Of a stretch of 64,000 nt of DNA, positions 34,241-42,526 are shown piece by piece. The stretch comes from Comamonas sp. Y33R10-2. GTDB lineage: Bacteria > Pseudomonadota > Gammaproteobacteria > Burkholderiales > Burkholderiaceae_C. The position numbers and the translations under genes were made by a program. Position 1 is the first letter of the stretch, and each line of letters begins with the position of its first letter. Location: the NCBI RefSeq assembly GCF_019355935.1, contig NZ_CP079925.1:3472001-3536000 (forward strand). The letters are read 5' to 3'. Below the pieces are notes generated by a model. The model was not told the DNA's origin. It saw only the letters and a program-made list of their open reading frames with translations, and ran no database searches.

Positions 34241-34921
34241 ATGACCGAGCCCGTGAACGCACCCCGCAAACCACCATTCCCTGTCCACTCCCACCCCGCC
34301 AGCAAACAGCGAGGTTTTGTGTTCTGGGCCATCTGGGTGCTGATTGCATCGTATGCGGTGTATCCCACCGCCAATTGGCTGGCCAGTTTGCGAGCCAGTC
34401 GCTTTGACTTCATTACCCCGTGGGACGCAATGATTCCGCTGGTGCCGGAATTCATTTTTGTCTATTTCTCTTTCTTCCTGTTTTTGACACTGCCGTACTG
34501 GCTGGTAGATCAGCCCGAGTTGTCCGCATTGGGTAAACGCCAAATCCTAGGCACGCTGATTTGCGGCGTGGTTTTTGTGCTGTTTCCGGCCAATCTGGCG
34601 TTTGAACGCGTGATCCCCGAGGAAGAGCCATATCGCCGCATTTTCTCGCTGATGTTTCTGGTGGACAAACCGCACAATTTGCTTCCCTCGCTACACATCG
34701 TCTATAGCGCGCTGACTGGATTGGCGATCTGCCAGACGCAATGGCATAAAGGTCGCATTGGGCTGTGTGCGGTGATTGCGCTGTGGAGCGTGGCGATTTG
34801 CGCATCCACCATGCTGGTGCATCAGCATCATATTCTGGATGTGGTTACGGCGCTGCTGTTGGTGGCCGTGCTTTATGGCGTGATTCGACCATCACCACAG
34901 CCGCTGAATCATCCTGCTTAA
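34241..34921 (+). CDS. PAP2-superfamily membrane phosphatase
   Basis: A 226-residue protein with about six membrane helices. It has the second and third PAP2 catalytic blocks, LPSLHIVYS (His nucleophile-assist region) and the S-x4-HHILDV block near residues 190-203. The first block is weak (KPHNLLPS). Such enzymes dephosphorylate phosphatidic acid, undecaprenyl pyrophosphate or sphingolipid-like substrates. The arrangement resembles inositolphosphoceramide-synthase-like PAP2 proteins more than PgpB. The start at 34241 (MTEPVNAP) avoids a run of unconserved upstream residues. Confidence 0.8.
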   Translation: MTEPVNAPRKPPFPVHSHPASKQRGFVFWAIWVLIASYAVYPTANWLASLRASRFDFITPWDAMIPLVPEFIFVYFSFFLFLTLPYWLVDQPELSALGKRQILGTLICGVVFVLFPANLAFERVIPEEEPYRRIFSLMFLVDKPHNLLPSLHIVYSALTGLAICQTQWHKGRIGLCAVIALWSVAICASTMLVHQHHILDVVTALLLVAVLYGVIRPSPQPLNHPA

Positions 34922-35167
34922 GTGCTTGCTTACTTGCATTAGATAAGCGCCATTTATTAATGTCTTGCAGTCTTCGTGAGGCAAGAGGCTAGCTAATCCT
35001 TTTTGAGATTGATCTGCAGACGATTGCGCATAAAACATGCAAGACTGGCGGAGATGCTGCAGGGAATCTGCAGGTAATTGGTGAAATCCCTAGTATGCGT
35101 TTTTGACCAAACAAACTGGGCCACAAGTGCCGCGCCATAAGCGCAGTACAGAGCCCAAGGGATATGC

Positions 35168-36652
35168 ATGCAGTGGCTAAAAACCAAAACCATTGAACAG
35201 GCGCTGGCCGATTCGGACGAGCCGGGCCGCCAGCTCCAGCGCACGCTGGGTGTTTTTGATCTGATGATTCTGGGTCTGGCCGTGGCCGTGGGCGCAGGCA
35301 TCTTCTCGGTAGGGGCGCGCGCAGCGGGCAGCTTCGCGGGACCGGCGGTGATCTTTTCCTTTTTGCTGGCAGCCGCGACTTGCGCACTGGCCATCATGTG
35401 CTATGCCGAATTCGCCTCTGCCGTGCCCGTAACCGGCAGCGCCTACACCTATACCTATCTCACGCTAGGCGAGGGGCTGGCATGGATCATTGGCTGGAAC
35501 TTGCTGCTAGAGATGATCTCGGCCGCAGCGGTGCTGGCCAAGTACTGGGGCATTTATCTGTCGGCTGTGTTTTCCACGGCAGGGTTGGATATTTCGCAAA
35601 CCATTGAGCTGGGCAGCATTTCTCTGAACTGGGGACCGTTCTTTGTGGTGACGGCGTTTACCGCCTTGTTGATTGCGGGCACGCAGGTGTCGGCCAAGGT
35701 GAACAATGTGTTCACGATCATCAAACTGGCGATCACCGTGTTTGTAATTGTGGTCGGCTTCACTTATATGAACACCGACAACTTCACGCCTTTCATCCCC
35801 GCCGCGCAGCCGCCTGTGGTGGCGCATGGCGTGACGGCTGATATGTGGGGCCAGCCCATGCTGGCTTGGATGTTTGGCGCAGCGCCTAGCCAGTACGGCT
35901 GGCTGGGCGTGGTCAGCGGCGCATCGCTGGTGTTCTTTGCGTTCTTGGGCTTTGATGTGGTGGCCACATCGGCAGAAGAAGTGAAAGACCCGCAGCGCAC
36001 ACTGCCACGCGGCATTTTGGGTGGGCTGGCGCTGGTGACGGTGCTTTACATCTTGGTCACGCTAGCGCTGACAGGCATGGTTCCGTACACCGAGTTGGCG
36101 AAGGCCGAGAACCCATCGCTGGCCACGGCCTTCGTCGCTGTCGGTGCGGGCTGGGCTGCGCAAGTTATATCGGTAGGCGTGCTCATTGGGATGACGACGG
36201 TGGTCATGGTGCTGCTCATGGGTAGCTCTCGCGTGCTGTTGGCTCTGTGCCGCGACGGTCTGCTGCCGCGCAGCTGGGGCGTGACTTCGGCCACGCGCAA
36301 GACACCTGTGCGCTTGCAACTGGCGGTGGGTGTGGTCGTGGCTTTGCTGGCGGGCTTTACCAAGGTGGAGTTGCTCGAAGAGATGATCAACATCGGCACT
36401 TTGTCGGCCTTTGTGCTGGTCAGCATTGGAGTGTTGGTGCTGCGCAAAAAGCGCCCCCAATCAGCAGGCGGCTACCGCGTGCCATGGGTTCCTGTGCTGC
36501 CTGTGCTCTCGGCGCTGCTGTGTCTGTACTTAATGCTGAACCTCACAACGCTGACTTGGGTGCGCTTTATCGCTTGGATGGCACTGGGCGTAGCGGTCTA
36601 TATGGCTTATGGAATGCGCCATTCACGCTTGGCACAAGCGAATAAAAAGTGA
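35168..36652 (+). CDS. APC-superfamily amino-acid permease (cationic amino-acid transporter-like)
   Basis: A 494-residue protein with about twelve membrane helices and the APC fold. The first unwound helix motif is GAGIFSVGARAAGSFAGP at about 42-58, then CYAEFASAVPVTGSAYTY and the helix 6 region FFAFLGFDVVATSAEEVKDPQ with the conserved GFD. This is the pattern of YfnA/CAT-type carriers of neutral or basic amino acids. The ribosome binding site is AAGGG. The 246 bp upstream show no other gene. The substrate cannot be set from context. Confidence 0.9.
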   Translation: MQWLKTKTIEQALADSDEPGRQLQRTLGVFDLMILGLAVAVGAGIFSVGARAAGSFAGPAVIFSFLLAAATCALAIMCYAEFASAVPVTGSAYTYTYLTLGEGLAWIIGWNLLLEMISAAAVLAKYWGIYLSAVFSTAGLDISQTIELGSISLNWGPFFVVTAFTALLIAGTQVSAKVNNVFTIIKLAITVFVIVVGFTYMNTDNFTPFIPAAQPPVVAHGVTADMWGQPMLAWMFGAAPSQYGWLGVVSGASLVFFAFLGFDVVATSAEEVKDPQRTLPRGILGGLALVTVLYILVTLALTGMVPYTELAKAENPSLATAFVAVGAGWAAQVISVGVLIGMTTVVMVLLMGSSRVLLALCRDGLLPRSWGVTSATRKTPVRLQLAVGVVVALLAGFTKVELLEEMINIGTLSAFVLVSIGVLVLRKKRPQSAGGYRVPWVPVLPVLSALLCLYLMLNLTTLTWVRFIAWMALGVAVYMAYGMRHSRLAQANKK

Positions 36653-36735
36653 GCTATGAGTCTTTGACTTGGATGGAGTTCAATCAGTTTTATCCTTGAA
36701 AATGATTGAAATCAAGGACTAGCCGCTATCAAATT

Positions 36736-36770
36736 AAAAGCCCTGCAGTGCATCTGCCGCAGGGCTTTTT
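36736..36770 (+). terminator. Terminator after the permease gene
   Basis: The stem AAAAGCCCTGC/GCAGGGCTTTT with a T-run lies 20 bp before the tag start. Confidence 0.8.
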
Positions 36771-36790
36771 CATTGGTTAGAGTGCTATGC

Positions 36791-37429
36791 ATGAGCACAA
36801 AAATCGAAGACAAAGTCGCCCCCCGATTACCCCCTGTGCCAGCCGAAGATGGCCAGCACCGCTGTACTTGGTGCCTAGCCACGCCGGACTATGTGCACTA
36901 TCACGACCATGAGTGGGGCTTCCCGGTCGATAGCGATCAACGCCTATTTGAAAAGCTTTGTCTGGAAGGCTTTCAGTCCGGCCTGAGCTGGTACACGATA
37001 CTGAAAAAGCGCGAGAATTTTCGCGCTGCATTTGCGGGTTTTGACTTTCACCAAGTCGCCCAGTTTGGCGAGGCCGATGTGCAGCGCTTGCTGCAGGACG
37101 CCGGCATCGTGCGCCACCGGGGCAAGATCGAAGCAGCGATCAACAACGCTCAGCGCGCAATTGAGATGGTTGAGCAAGAAGGCTCTCTGGCTGCCTTCTT
37201 CTGGCGCTTTGCACCGGCCAAGCCTTCTGCGGGCACGGATATTCAGGCCCAGACCGCTGAGTCACAAGCCATGTCGAAAGAACTCAAAAAGCGTGGCTGG
37301 AAGTTTGTCGGCCCCACCACCATGTATGCGCTGATGCAGGCCATGGGTATGGTCAATGACCATGCTCCAGATTGCGTGACCCGCGTGACGGTGGAGCAGG
37401 CTCGGGAAAAATTCCGCCTTCCTCGTTAG
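36791..37429 (+). CDS. tag: DNA-3-methyladenine glycosylase I
   Basis: A 212-residue base-excision repair enzyme. The N-terminal CTWCLATPDYVHYHDHEWG holds zinc-type Cys and substrate-contact residues, and LEGFQSGLSWYTILKKRENFR is the HhH-superfamily core typical of Tag. GPTTMYALMQAMGMVNDH near 175-192 carries the conserved C-terminal His. The enzyme removes 3-methyladenine from alkylated DNA. The start at 36791 gives the family N-terminus; a TTG at 36773 would add six residues. It sits immediately after the permease terminator. Confidence 0.95.
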   Translation: MSTKIEDKVAPRLPPVPAEDGQHRCTWCLATPDYVHYHDHEWGFPVDSDQRLFEKLCLEGFQSGLSWYTILKKRENFRAAFAGFDFHQVAQFGEADVQRLLQDAGIVRHRGKIEAAINNAQRAIEMVEQEGSLAAFFWRFAPAKPSAGTDIQAQTAESQAMSKELKKRGWKFVGPTTMYALMQAMGMVNDHAPDCVTRVTVEQAREKFRLPR

Positions 37430-37615
37430 GCTCTACCTTTCGCGCTGCGCCTTTCATTCGGTTTTATATCTGCTGCACTGAACGGCTGAGCGCATGGCTA
37501 GTCCATGTAGTCTACGTAGCTCACCTGTTGTTGATGCTGAATAATTTCTCCACATTTCAAGATTGATGCTCGCCTTTGGGCGGGCTCCATCCACCGGCAT
37601 CACAGGGAGTAGCGC

Positions 37616-38539
37616 ATGCAGAAATTCACGAGAACGTCGCAGGTGTCTTCAGGGCGGCGCACATTGCTGCAATGCATACCTGCCAGCGTGCTGGGGCTGT
37701 TGTCGTCTTCTGTGCTGGCGGCATGGGGCGCCGAAGCTGCGGATAAAGCCTACCCCCAGCGCATGGCGGTCAGCGATACACCGCAACTCGCCTCGGTCAG
37801 CAATTTTCGGGATCTGGCAGGAGCCAGCGATGCCAAGGCGTACCAGACCGTTGAGGGCCTATGGCTGCAGCGGGGCGTGATTTATCGATCCAATGAAATG
37901 CGGCCCTTGCCGCAAGATCAGGCGGCCTTGGCGGCGCTGGGAGTTTCCTGGGTCCATGACTTGCGCACGCCGGGTGAAATTGCGCGCAAGCCTGACCTGT
38001 TGCCGCATGGCGCTCAATATGTGCAAAACAATATTCTGGGCCTGAAAAATATCGATATCGAGGACTTCAGGGTGGCCTCGTCGCAAGAAGCGGAGTCGCT
38101 GATGATCCGGGGGATTTAGGACAACGTGAACTCCGAACCCATCCGAAAACAGTTCAGTCTGCTGCTGCAGAGCTTGGCCAGCAATGCTGGTGCGCAGGTC
38201 TTTCATTGCTCTGCCGGCAAGGACCGGACAGGCTGGGCGGCGGCGGTACTGCTGCTGGTGCTTGGGGTTCCAGAGTCGGTAGTGATTCAGGATTACGCAC
38301 TGTCCAATACCTATCTACAGGCCAGCATGGAAAAACAACACGCCGCGTTGGTCAAGCTGTACGGCCAGAAGCTGGCAGATGCATTGGTACCCACACTGGG
38401 CGTGAGCCCTGTTTTCATGGAGGCAGGCCTTCAGGCCATGAAGGCGAAGTATGGCGATGTAAACGGCTATGTGACGCAAGGGCTGGCGTTGTCACCGGCC
38501 GATGTACAGGCGCTGAAGGGCAGACTTTTGCGCACTTGA
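37616..38539 (+). pseudogene. Exported tyrosine-phosphatase-like protein (Y_phosphatase3), split by an in-frame amber codon
   Basis: The first part (37616-38119) has AGGGAG before the ATG, a Tat-like SGRRTLLQ signal region, and the family opening NFRDLAG with the YRSNEMRPL segment. A TAG at 38117-38119 ends it. The same frame continues immediately (38120-38539) with SEPIRKQFSLLL and the complete active site FHCSAGKDRTG. The reading frame is unchanged, so one base substitution explains it; Tyr (TAC or TAT) to TAG fits the context well. Without readthrough the product lacks its catalytic Cys and Arg. A sequencing error is the main alternative. Confidence 0.8.
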
Positions 38540-38559
38540 ACGCCGCATAGTCAAAACCA

Positions 38560-38590
38560 AAGGCCTTGAGGCATTCGCACTCAAGGCCTT
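38560..38590 (-). terminator. Hairpin terminator of hemL
   Basis: A perfect 11-bp stem (AAGGCCTTGAG with CTCAAGGCCTT) reads into TTTGGTTTTG on the minus strand, between two convergent genes. Confidence 0.65.
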
Positions 38591-38610
38591 GGACGATGGC
38601 GCTTGCAGGT

Positions 38611-39915
38611 TTACAGCGTCTTGAACACTTCGCGCGCAGCTTCAATTGTGCAGTCAATATCGTCGTCTGTGTGCGCCGCGCTGACAAAGCCGGCTTCATA
38701 CAGCGCTGGTGCAAAGTAATGGCCGCGCTCCAGCATGCCGTGGAAGAACTTATTGAAGACCTTGCCGTCCGTCTTCATGACTTGTGCATAGTCTGTAGGC
38801 AGCTCAGGCAGGAAATAAAAGCCAAACAGCCCGCCTTGCCAGTCAATGCTAAAGGGGATGCCCGCAGCATTCGCTTCGGACTTGAGACCTTGCATCAGGT
38901 GGCCGGTCTTCAGGTGCAGATCGGCGTGGAAGCCGGGGCGACTGATCAGCTCCAGCGTCTTCAAGCCGCAAGCCGTGGCAATAGGATTTCCCGACAGCGT
39001 GCCGGCCTGATAGACAGGGCCTAGCGGCGAGAGCTTTTCCATGATCTCGCGGCGCGCACCGAAGGCCGCCATGGGCATGCCGCCACCAATAACCTTGCCC
39101 ATCACGGTAATGTCAGGGGCAAAACCAGGAATATCTTTGGCGTACAGGCTCTGAGCGCTGCCTAAAGCGACGCGAAAGCCGGTCATGACTTCGTCATAAA
39201 TCAGCAGTGCGCCATGCTCTTTGGTCAGCTCGCTGATGCGGCGGGTGAATTCCACGCTGGCGCGCACAAAGTTCATATTGCCGGCGATGGGCTCCATGAT
39301 GACGCAAGCGACTTCATGGCCGATTTTGGCGAATGCTTCTTCGAGTTGGGCCACATCGTTGTACTCCAGCACGATGGTGTCTTTGGCCACATCGGCAGGA
39401 ACGCCAGCCGAAGACGAGGCGCCAAAGGTGGCCAAACCAGAGCCAGCCTTGACCAGCAGCGAATCTGCATGGCCGTGGTAGCAGCCGTTGAATTTGATGA
39501 TCTTGTTGCGGCCGGTGTAGCCACGGGCCAAGCGCAGGGCGCTCATGCCGGCTTCGGTGCCGGAGCTGACCATGCGAACCATATCCATGCTGGGCATGAG
39601 GGCGCGGATTTTTTCAGCCAGTACCACTTCACGTTCGGTAGGGGCGCCAAAGCTAAAGCCTTCGAGCACGGCAGACTGCACGGTCTCGACCACTTCGGGG
39701 TGGCCGTGGCCCAAAATCATGGGGCCCCAGCTGCCGATATAGTCGGTGAACTGCTGATCGTTTTGGTCCCAAAAGTAAGCACCTTGAGCGCGTTTAACGA
39801 AGCGGGGCGTGCCGCCTACGGCCGCGAAGGCGCGCACGGGCGAGTTGACGCCGCCGGGGATGACTCCCTTGGCGCGTTCAAACAAGGCGAGATTCAAGTC
39901 AGTGTTTTGTGTCAT
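38611..39915 (-). CDS. hemL: Glutamate-1-semialdehyde 2,1-aminomutase
   Basis: A 434-residue PLP enzyme converting glutamate-1-semialdehyde to 5-aminolevulinate in tetrapyrrole synthesis. SPVRAF and GGTPRFV lie near the start, FVSSGTEA-like [20 protein letters not shown] near 118-137, the GCYHGHAD block near 150, and the PLP lysine in [11 protein letters not shown] near 268. The first ATG is at 39915; the open frame extends to a TTG at 39930. The start overlaps the end of the upstream ThiD-like kinase by 17 bp, suggesting coupling. Confidence 0.96.
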   Translation of the reverse strand: MTQNTDLNLALFERAKGVIPGGVNSPVRAFAAVGGTPRFVKRAQGAYFWDQNDQQFTDYIGSWGPMILGHGHPEVVETVQSAVLEGFSFGAPTEREVVLAEKIRALMPSMDMVRMVSSGTEAGMSALRLARGYTGRNKIIKFNGCYHGHADSLLVKAGSGLATFGASSSAGVPADVAKDTIVLEYNDVAQLEEAFAKIGHEVACVIMEPIAGNMNFVRASVEFTRRISELTKEHGALLIYDEVMTGFRVALGSAQSLYAKDIPGFAPDITVMGKVIGGGMPMAAFGARREIMEKLSPLGPVYQAGTLSGNPIATACGLKTLELISRPGFHADLHLKTGHLMQGLKSEANAAGIPFSIDWQGGLFGFYFLPELPTDYAQVMKTDGKVFNKFFHGMLERGHYFAPALYEAGFVSAAHTDDDIDCTIEAAREVFKTL

Positions 39916-40879
39916 GAGAGGGGATGACAAAGCCTTCGATAGGCTTCATCTCTGGTTCGTCATCGATTTCGTCGTCTTCTTCGCCTTCTTCAGGCTCAGC
40001 CTCTGACTCTTCGTCCTCAGTGGGCTGGGCCCAGAAAAGACGGTCGGGCAGGTAGTGGCCCATGCCGGGTCTAAAGCCAGCGTCTAGGCTGTGATCCAGA
40101 TACTCCAGCGCTTCTAGCGTTGCAACGCCTAAGTCGTTGCCGGTTGCCAGCAGGGCTGTAATAGCGGCTGAAAGCGTATCGCCAGCACCGGTGAACGTGG
40201 TGTCAAACAACTCATATTTGCTATTGCCCAAAACGGTCTGTGCGGTGGTCAGAACGTTGTCAACAAATTGGTCTGGTAAGGGTATACCCGTAACCAAAAC
40301 ATAGGGTACTTCGAGCACTTCAGCGGCCATTGCAATGTCGCGAGCCGTAGGGGAGCGGCTTTGCTCCCAGTCTGGTAGCAGCCAGCGCCACAGGGTGTTG
40401 TGGTTTCCAACCAACACAGAAGTTTGGGGTAGAACAAGCTCTTTGAAGGCGTCCAGGTACTGATCTTGCTTGTCATCCTCCCACCAAGACAGGTCCGGCA
40501 TGTAGCTAATGATCGGAATGTGCGGATAGTCAGAGGATATTGCGGCAATCGCTGCCAAGTTGGCGGGGGAGCCTGCAAAACCGACTTTGATGGCAGTGAC
40601 AGTGATGTCTTCCAACACGATTCGGGCCTGCTCGGTGACGGCCTCATCGTCGAGCGAGAAGTGCTCGTGAATGCGGGCTGTGTCTCTGACGTAGGTACCG
40701 CAAGTGATGGGGAGGGCGTGGCCACCGACCGAGGAGATCGTGGAGATGTCTGCAGACAGGCCGCTGGCTCCACTGGGATCGCTGCTGTTGAAAGACAGCA
40801 CGCAGACGGGAGCGGACTCAGTCGCTTCTTCCTGGCTGGTGCGGCGGGGGGCTGGGGGGGAGATGGGGTTGAATGCCAT
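39899..40879 (-). CDS. ThiD-like hydroxymethylpyrimidine/phosphomethylpyrimidine kinase family protein
   Basis: A 326-residue ribokinase-superfamily protein. The N-terminal block [17 protein letters not shown] near 33-49 and the C-terminal [18 protein letters not shown] near 233-250, with the catalytic Asp of GAGD, define a kinase. Both blocks diverge from canonical ThiD (DPSGGAGIQAD and GTGCT), so a different vitamin-like substrate is possible. The last 50 residues are strongly acidic, then end in a basic HDTKH. It precedes and overlaps hemL and diverges from rubredoxin. Family assignment is firm, substrate is not. Confidence 0.75.
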   Translation of the reverse strand: MAFNPISPPAPRRTSQEEATESAPVCVLSFNSSDPSGASGLSADISTISSVGGHALPITCGTYVRDTARIHEHFSLDDEAVTEQARIVLEDITVTAIKVGFAGSPANLAAIAAISSDYPHIPIISYMPDLSWWEDDKQDQYLDAFKELVLPQTSVLVGNHNTLWRWLLPDWEQSRSPTARDIAMAAEVLEVPYVLVTGIPLPDQFVDNVLTTAQTVLGNSKYELFDTTFTGAGDTLSAAITALLATGNDLGVATLEALEYLDHSLDAGFRPGMGHYLPDRLFWAQPTEDEESEAEPEEGEEDDEIDDEPEMKPIEGFVIPSHDTKH

Positions 40880-40973
40880 GGCGAACCTCAGTTTGCACCC
40901 AGTACGACAAGGGCGGGAGCGGAGGTTATGACTAGATACAATCGTTGCATTCTATGTGAACCCCCTATAAGCT

Positions 40974-41147
40974 GTGACTGACCCTAAAACTTGGATGTGT
41001 TTGACTTGTGGCTGGCTCTATGAGGAGTCTCTTGGCAGCCCAGAGCATGGTATTGCGCCAGAGACCCGCTGGGAAGATGTACCCATGAACTGGACCTGTC
41101 CAGAATGCGGGGCAAGAAAAGAAGATTTTGAAATGGTGGAAATCTGA
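40974..41147 (+). CDS. Rubredoxin
   Basis: A 57-residue protein that starts with GTG; an in-frame stop six bases earlier excludes a longer N-terminus. The two iron-binding pairs are CLTCGW near residues 9-14 and CPECGA near 42-47, with the family's WEDVP and LYEESLG-type loop. Rubredoxins carry single electrons in the cytoplasm, for example to alkane hydroxylases or in oxygen defence. Its stop codon directly abuts the pilG region, an arrangement seen in other betaproteobacteria. No strong ribosome binding site is visible. Confidence 0.92.
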   Translation: MTDPKTWMCLTCGWLYEESLGSPEHGIAPETRWEDVPMNWTCPECGARKEDFEMVEI

Positions 41148-41198
41148 GTGAGTAACGAACTCGATCCATCAACGACCGATTTAAGAGGAATTTCACAG

Positions 41199-41606
41199 AT
41201 GACAGCATCTAGCGCGCCCTTGCGCGTCTTGGTGGTGGATGACAGCAACACCATCCGCCGCAGCGCTGAAATTTTCCTCAAGCAAGGTGGCTATGAAGTT
41301 TTATTGGCTGACGATGGCTTTGATGCCTTGTCGAAGGTCAACGACTATCAGCCCCAAATTATTTTTTGCGACATTCTGATGCCCAAGCTCGATGGCTATC
41401 AGACCTGCGCCATCATCAAGCGCAATGCGCGCTTTACCAATACGCCGGTGGTGATGCTTTCGTCCAAAGACGGTGTCTTCGATAAGGCTCGAGGCCGCAT
41501 GGTGGGTTGTCAAGACTATCTGACCAAACCGTTTACTAAAGATCAATTGCTGCAAACCGTTCAACAGTTCGGCTTACAGGCGGCAGATGTGGGGGTTGAG
41601 GAATGA
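41199..41606 (+). CDS. pilG: Twitching-motility response regulator PilG
   Basis: A 135-residue single-domain CheY-like regulator, the same length as Pseudomonas aeruginosa PilG. The acidic pocket is VVDD, the phosphoacceptor Asp is in FCDILMPKLDG, and Lys is in YLTKPF. The start at 41199 has AGAGGAA ahead; a GTG at 41148 abutting the rubredoxin stop would add 17 residues. Phosphorylated by the ChpA-type kinase, PilG promotes pilus extension. It overlaps pilH by ATGA. Confidence 0.93.
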   Translation: MTASSAPLRVLVVDDSNTIRRSAEIFLKQGGYEVLLADDGFDALSKVNDYQPQIIFCDILMPKLDGYQTCAIIKRNARFTNTPVVMLSSKDGVFDKARGRMVGCQDYLTKPFTKDQLLQTVQQFGLQAADVGVEE

Positions 41607-41965
41607 CAATTCAAAAAGTACTGATCGTTGACGACTCAAAGACAGAGCTGATGGCTTTGACGGATATTTTGCAAAAGCAGGGTCTGCTGGTGCGTACTGC
41701 TGAGAATGGCGAAGACGCGATGAAGCGCTTGGCCGAAGAAAAGCCAGACCTGATCCTCATGGATGTGGTGATGCCTGGCCAAAATGGCTTTCAGCTGACT
41801 CGCGCTATCTCGCGTGATCCTTTGTATGCCGATGTGCCCATCATCATGTGCACCAGCAAAAATCAAGAAACAGATCGAGTTTGGGGTATGCGACAAGGCG
41901 CACGCGGCTACATCACCAAGCCGGTGGATGCAGCTGAGCTGCAAGCCAAGATCGCAGCTCTGTAA
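41603..41965 (+). CDS. pilH: Twitching-motility response regulator PilH
   Basis: A 120-residue stand-alone receiver. The acidic pair is in IVDDSKTEL, the phosphoacceptor Asp in LMDVVMPGQNGF, and the conserved Lys in YITKPVD. In the Pil-Chp system PilH balances PilG, favouring retraction or serving as phosphate sink. It is coupled to pilG by ATGA and followed 14 bp later by pilI. Confidence 0.94.
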   Translation: MTIQKVLIVDDSKTELMALTDILQKQGLLVRTAENGEDAMKRLAEEKPDLILMDVVMPGQNGFQLTRAISRDPLYADVPIIMCTSKNQETDRVWGMRQGARGYITKPVDAAELQAKIAAL

Positions 41966-41979
41966 AGGTCGCGCTGCTT

Positions 41980-42507
41980 ATGGCCAACCGCGAAGCCCTT
42001 AGAGACCTCCAATCCCGACTGGCCGGGCGCCTGCAAGCAGCGCGCACTGAAGGCATTAGTGTCGCCGCTTGGCTGGCTGTTCAAGCCGGCGGCCGGGACT
42101 ATTTGCTGCCGCTCAATCAAGCGGGTGAAATTTTCCCTTGGAGCGGCGTTCAGCCCGTTCCTTACACACAGACTTGGTTTCTGGGCATCGCAAATTTGCG
42201 CGGCGCCTTGATGGGAGTTGTGGACCTGGCTCAGTTACTGGGTCATGGCAGTTCGCGAAATGAGCAAGAGCTCATGGATTGCAGCTTGCTAGCCTTCAAT
42301 CCTGCGCTGGAAGTTAATGCCGCCTTGCTGGTGGATCATTTGCTGGGCCTGCGCGCCGCAGATGCGTTTTCTAAAACTGAGGCCGCGCCAGAGCACTCCC
42401 CGAGCTTCTTCGGTGCAGTGCATATTGATGCGAGTGGCCGCCGTTGGCAGGAGTTGAAGTTGCAGCACCTGTCTCAAACCGCTAAATTTTTGAGCATTCG
42501 TGCTTAA
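41980..42507 (+). CDS. pilI: Chemotaxis coupling protein PilI (CheW-like)
   Basis: A 175-residue CheW-domain protein. GGRDYLLPLNQAGEIFPW and the later LGIANLRGALMGVVDLAQLLG match the two beta-barrel subdomains, the second block including the receptor/kinase contact. It links PilJ to the ChpA kinase at the cell pole. The position between pilH and pilJ is the standard one. Confidence 0.93.
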   Translation: MANREALRDLQSRLAGRLQAARTEGISVAAWLAVQAGGRDYLLPLNQAGEIFPWSGVQPVPYTQTWFLGIANLRGALMGVVDLAQLLGHGSSRNEQELMDCSLLAFNPALEVNAALLVDHLLGLRAADAFSKTEAAPEHSPSFFGAVHIDASGRRWQELKLQHLSQTAKFLSIRA

Positions 42508-42526
42508 GGTTTCTGGATTCAGCACT

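Noticed and set aside
34922..35167. Possible riboswitch or attenuator before the amino-acid permease
   Set aside because: I looked for paired stems and a terminator and found only short, unconvincing repeats (CTGCAG motifs).
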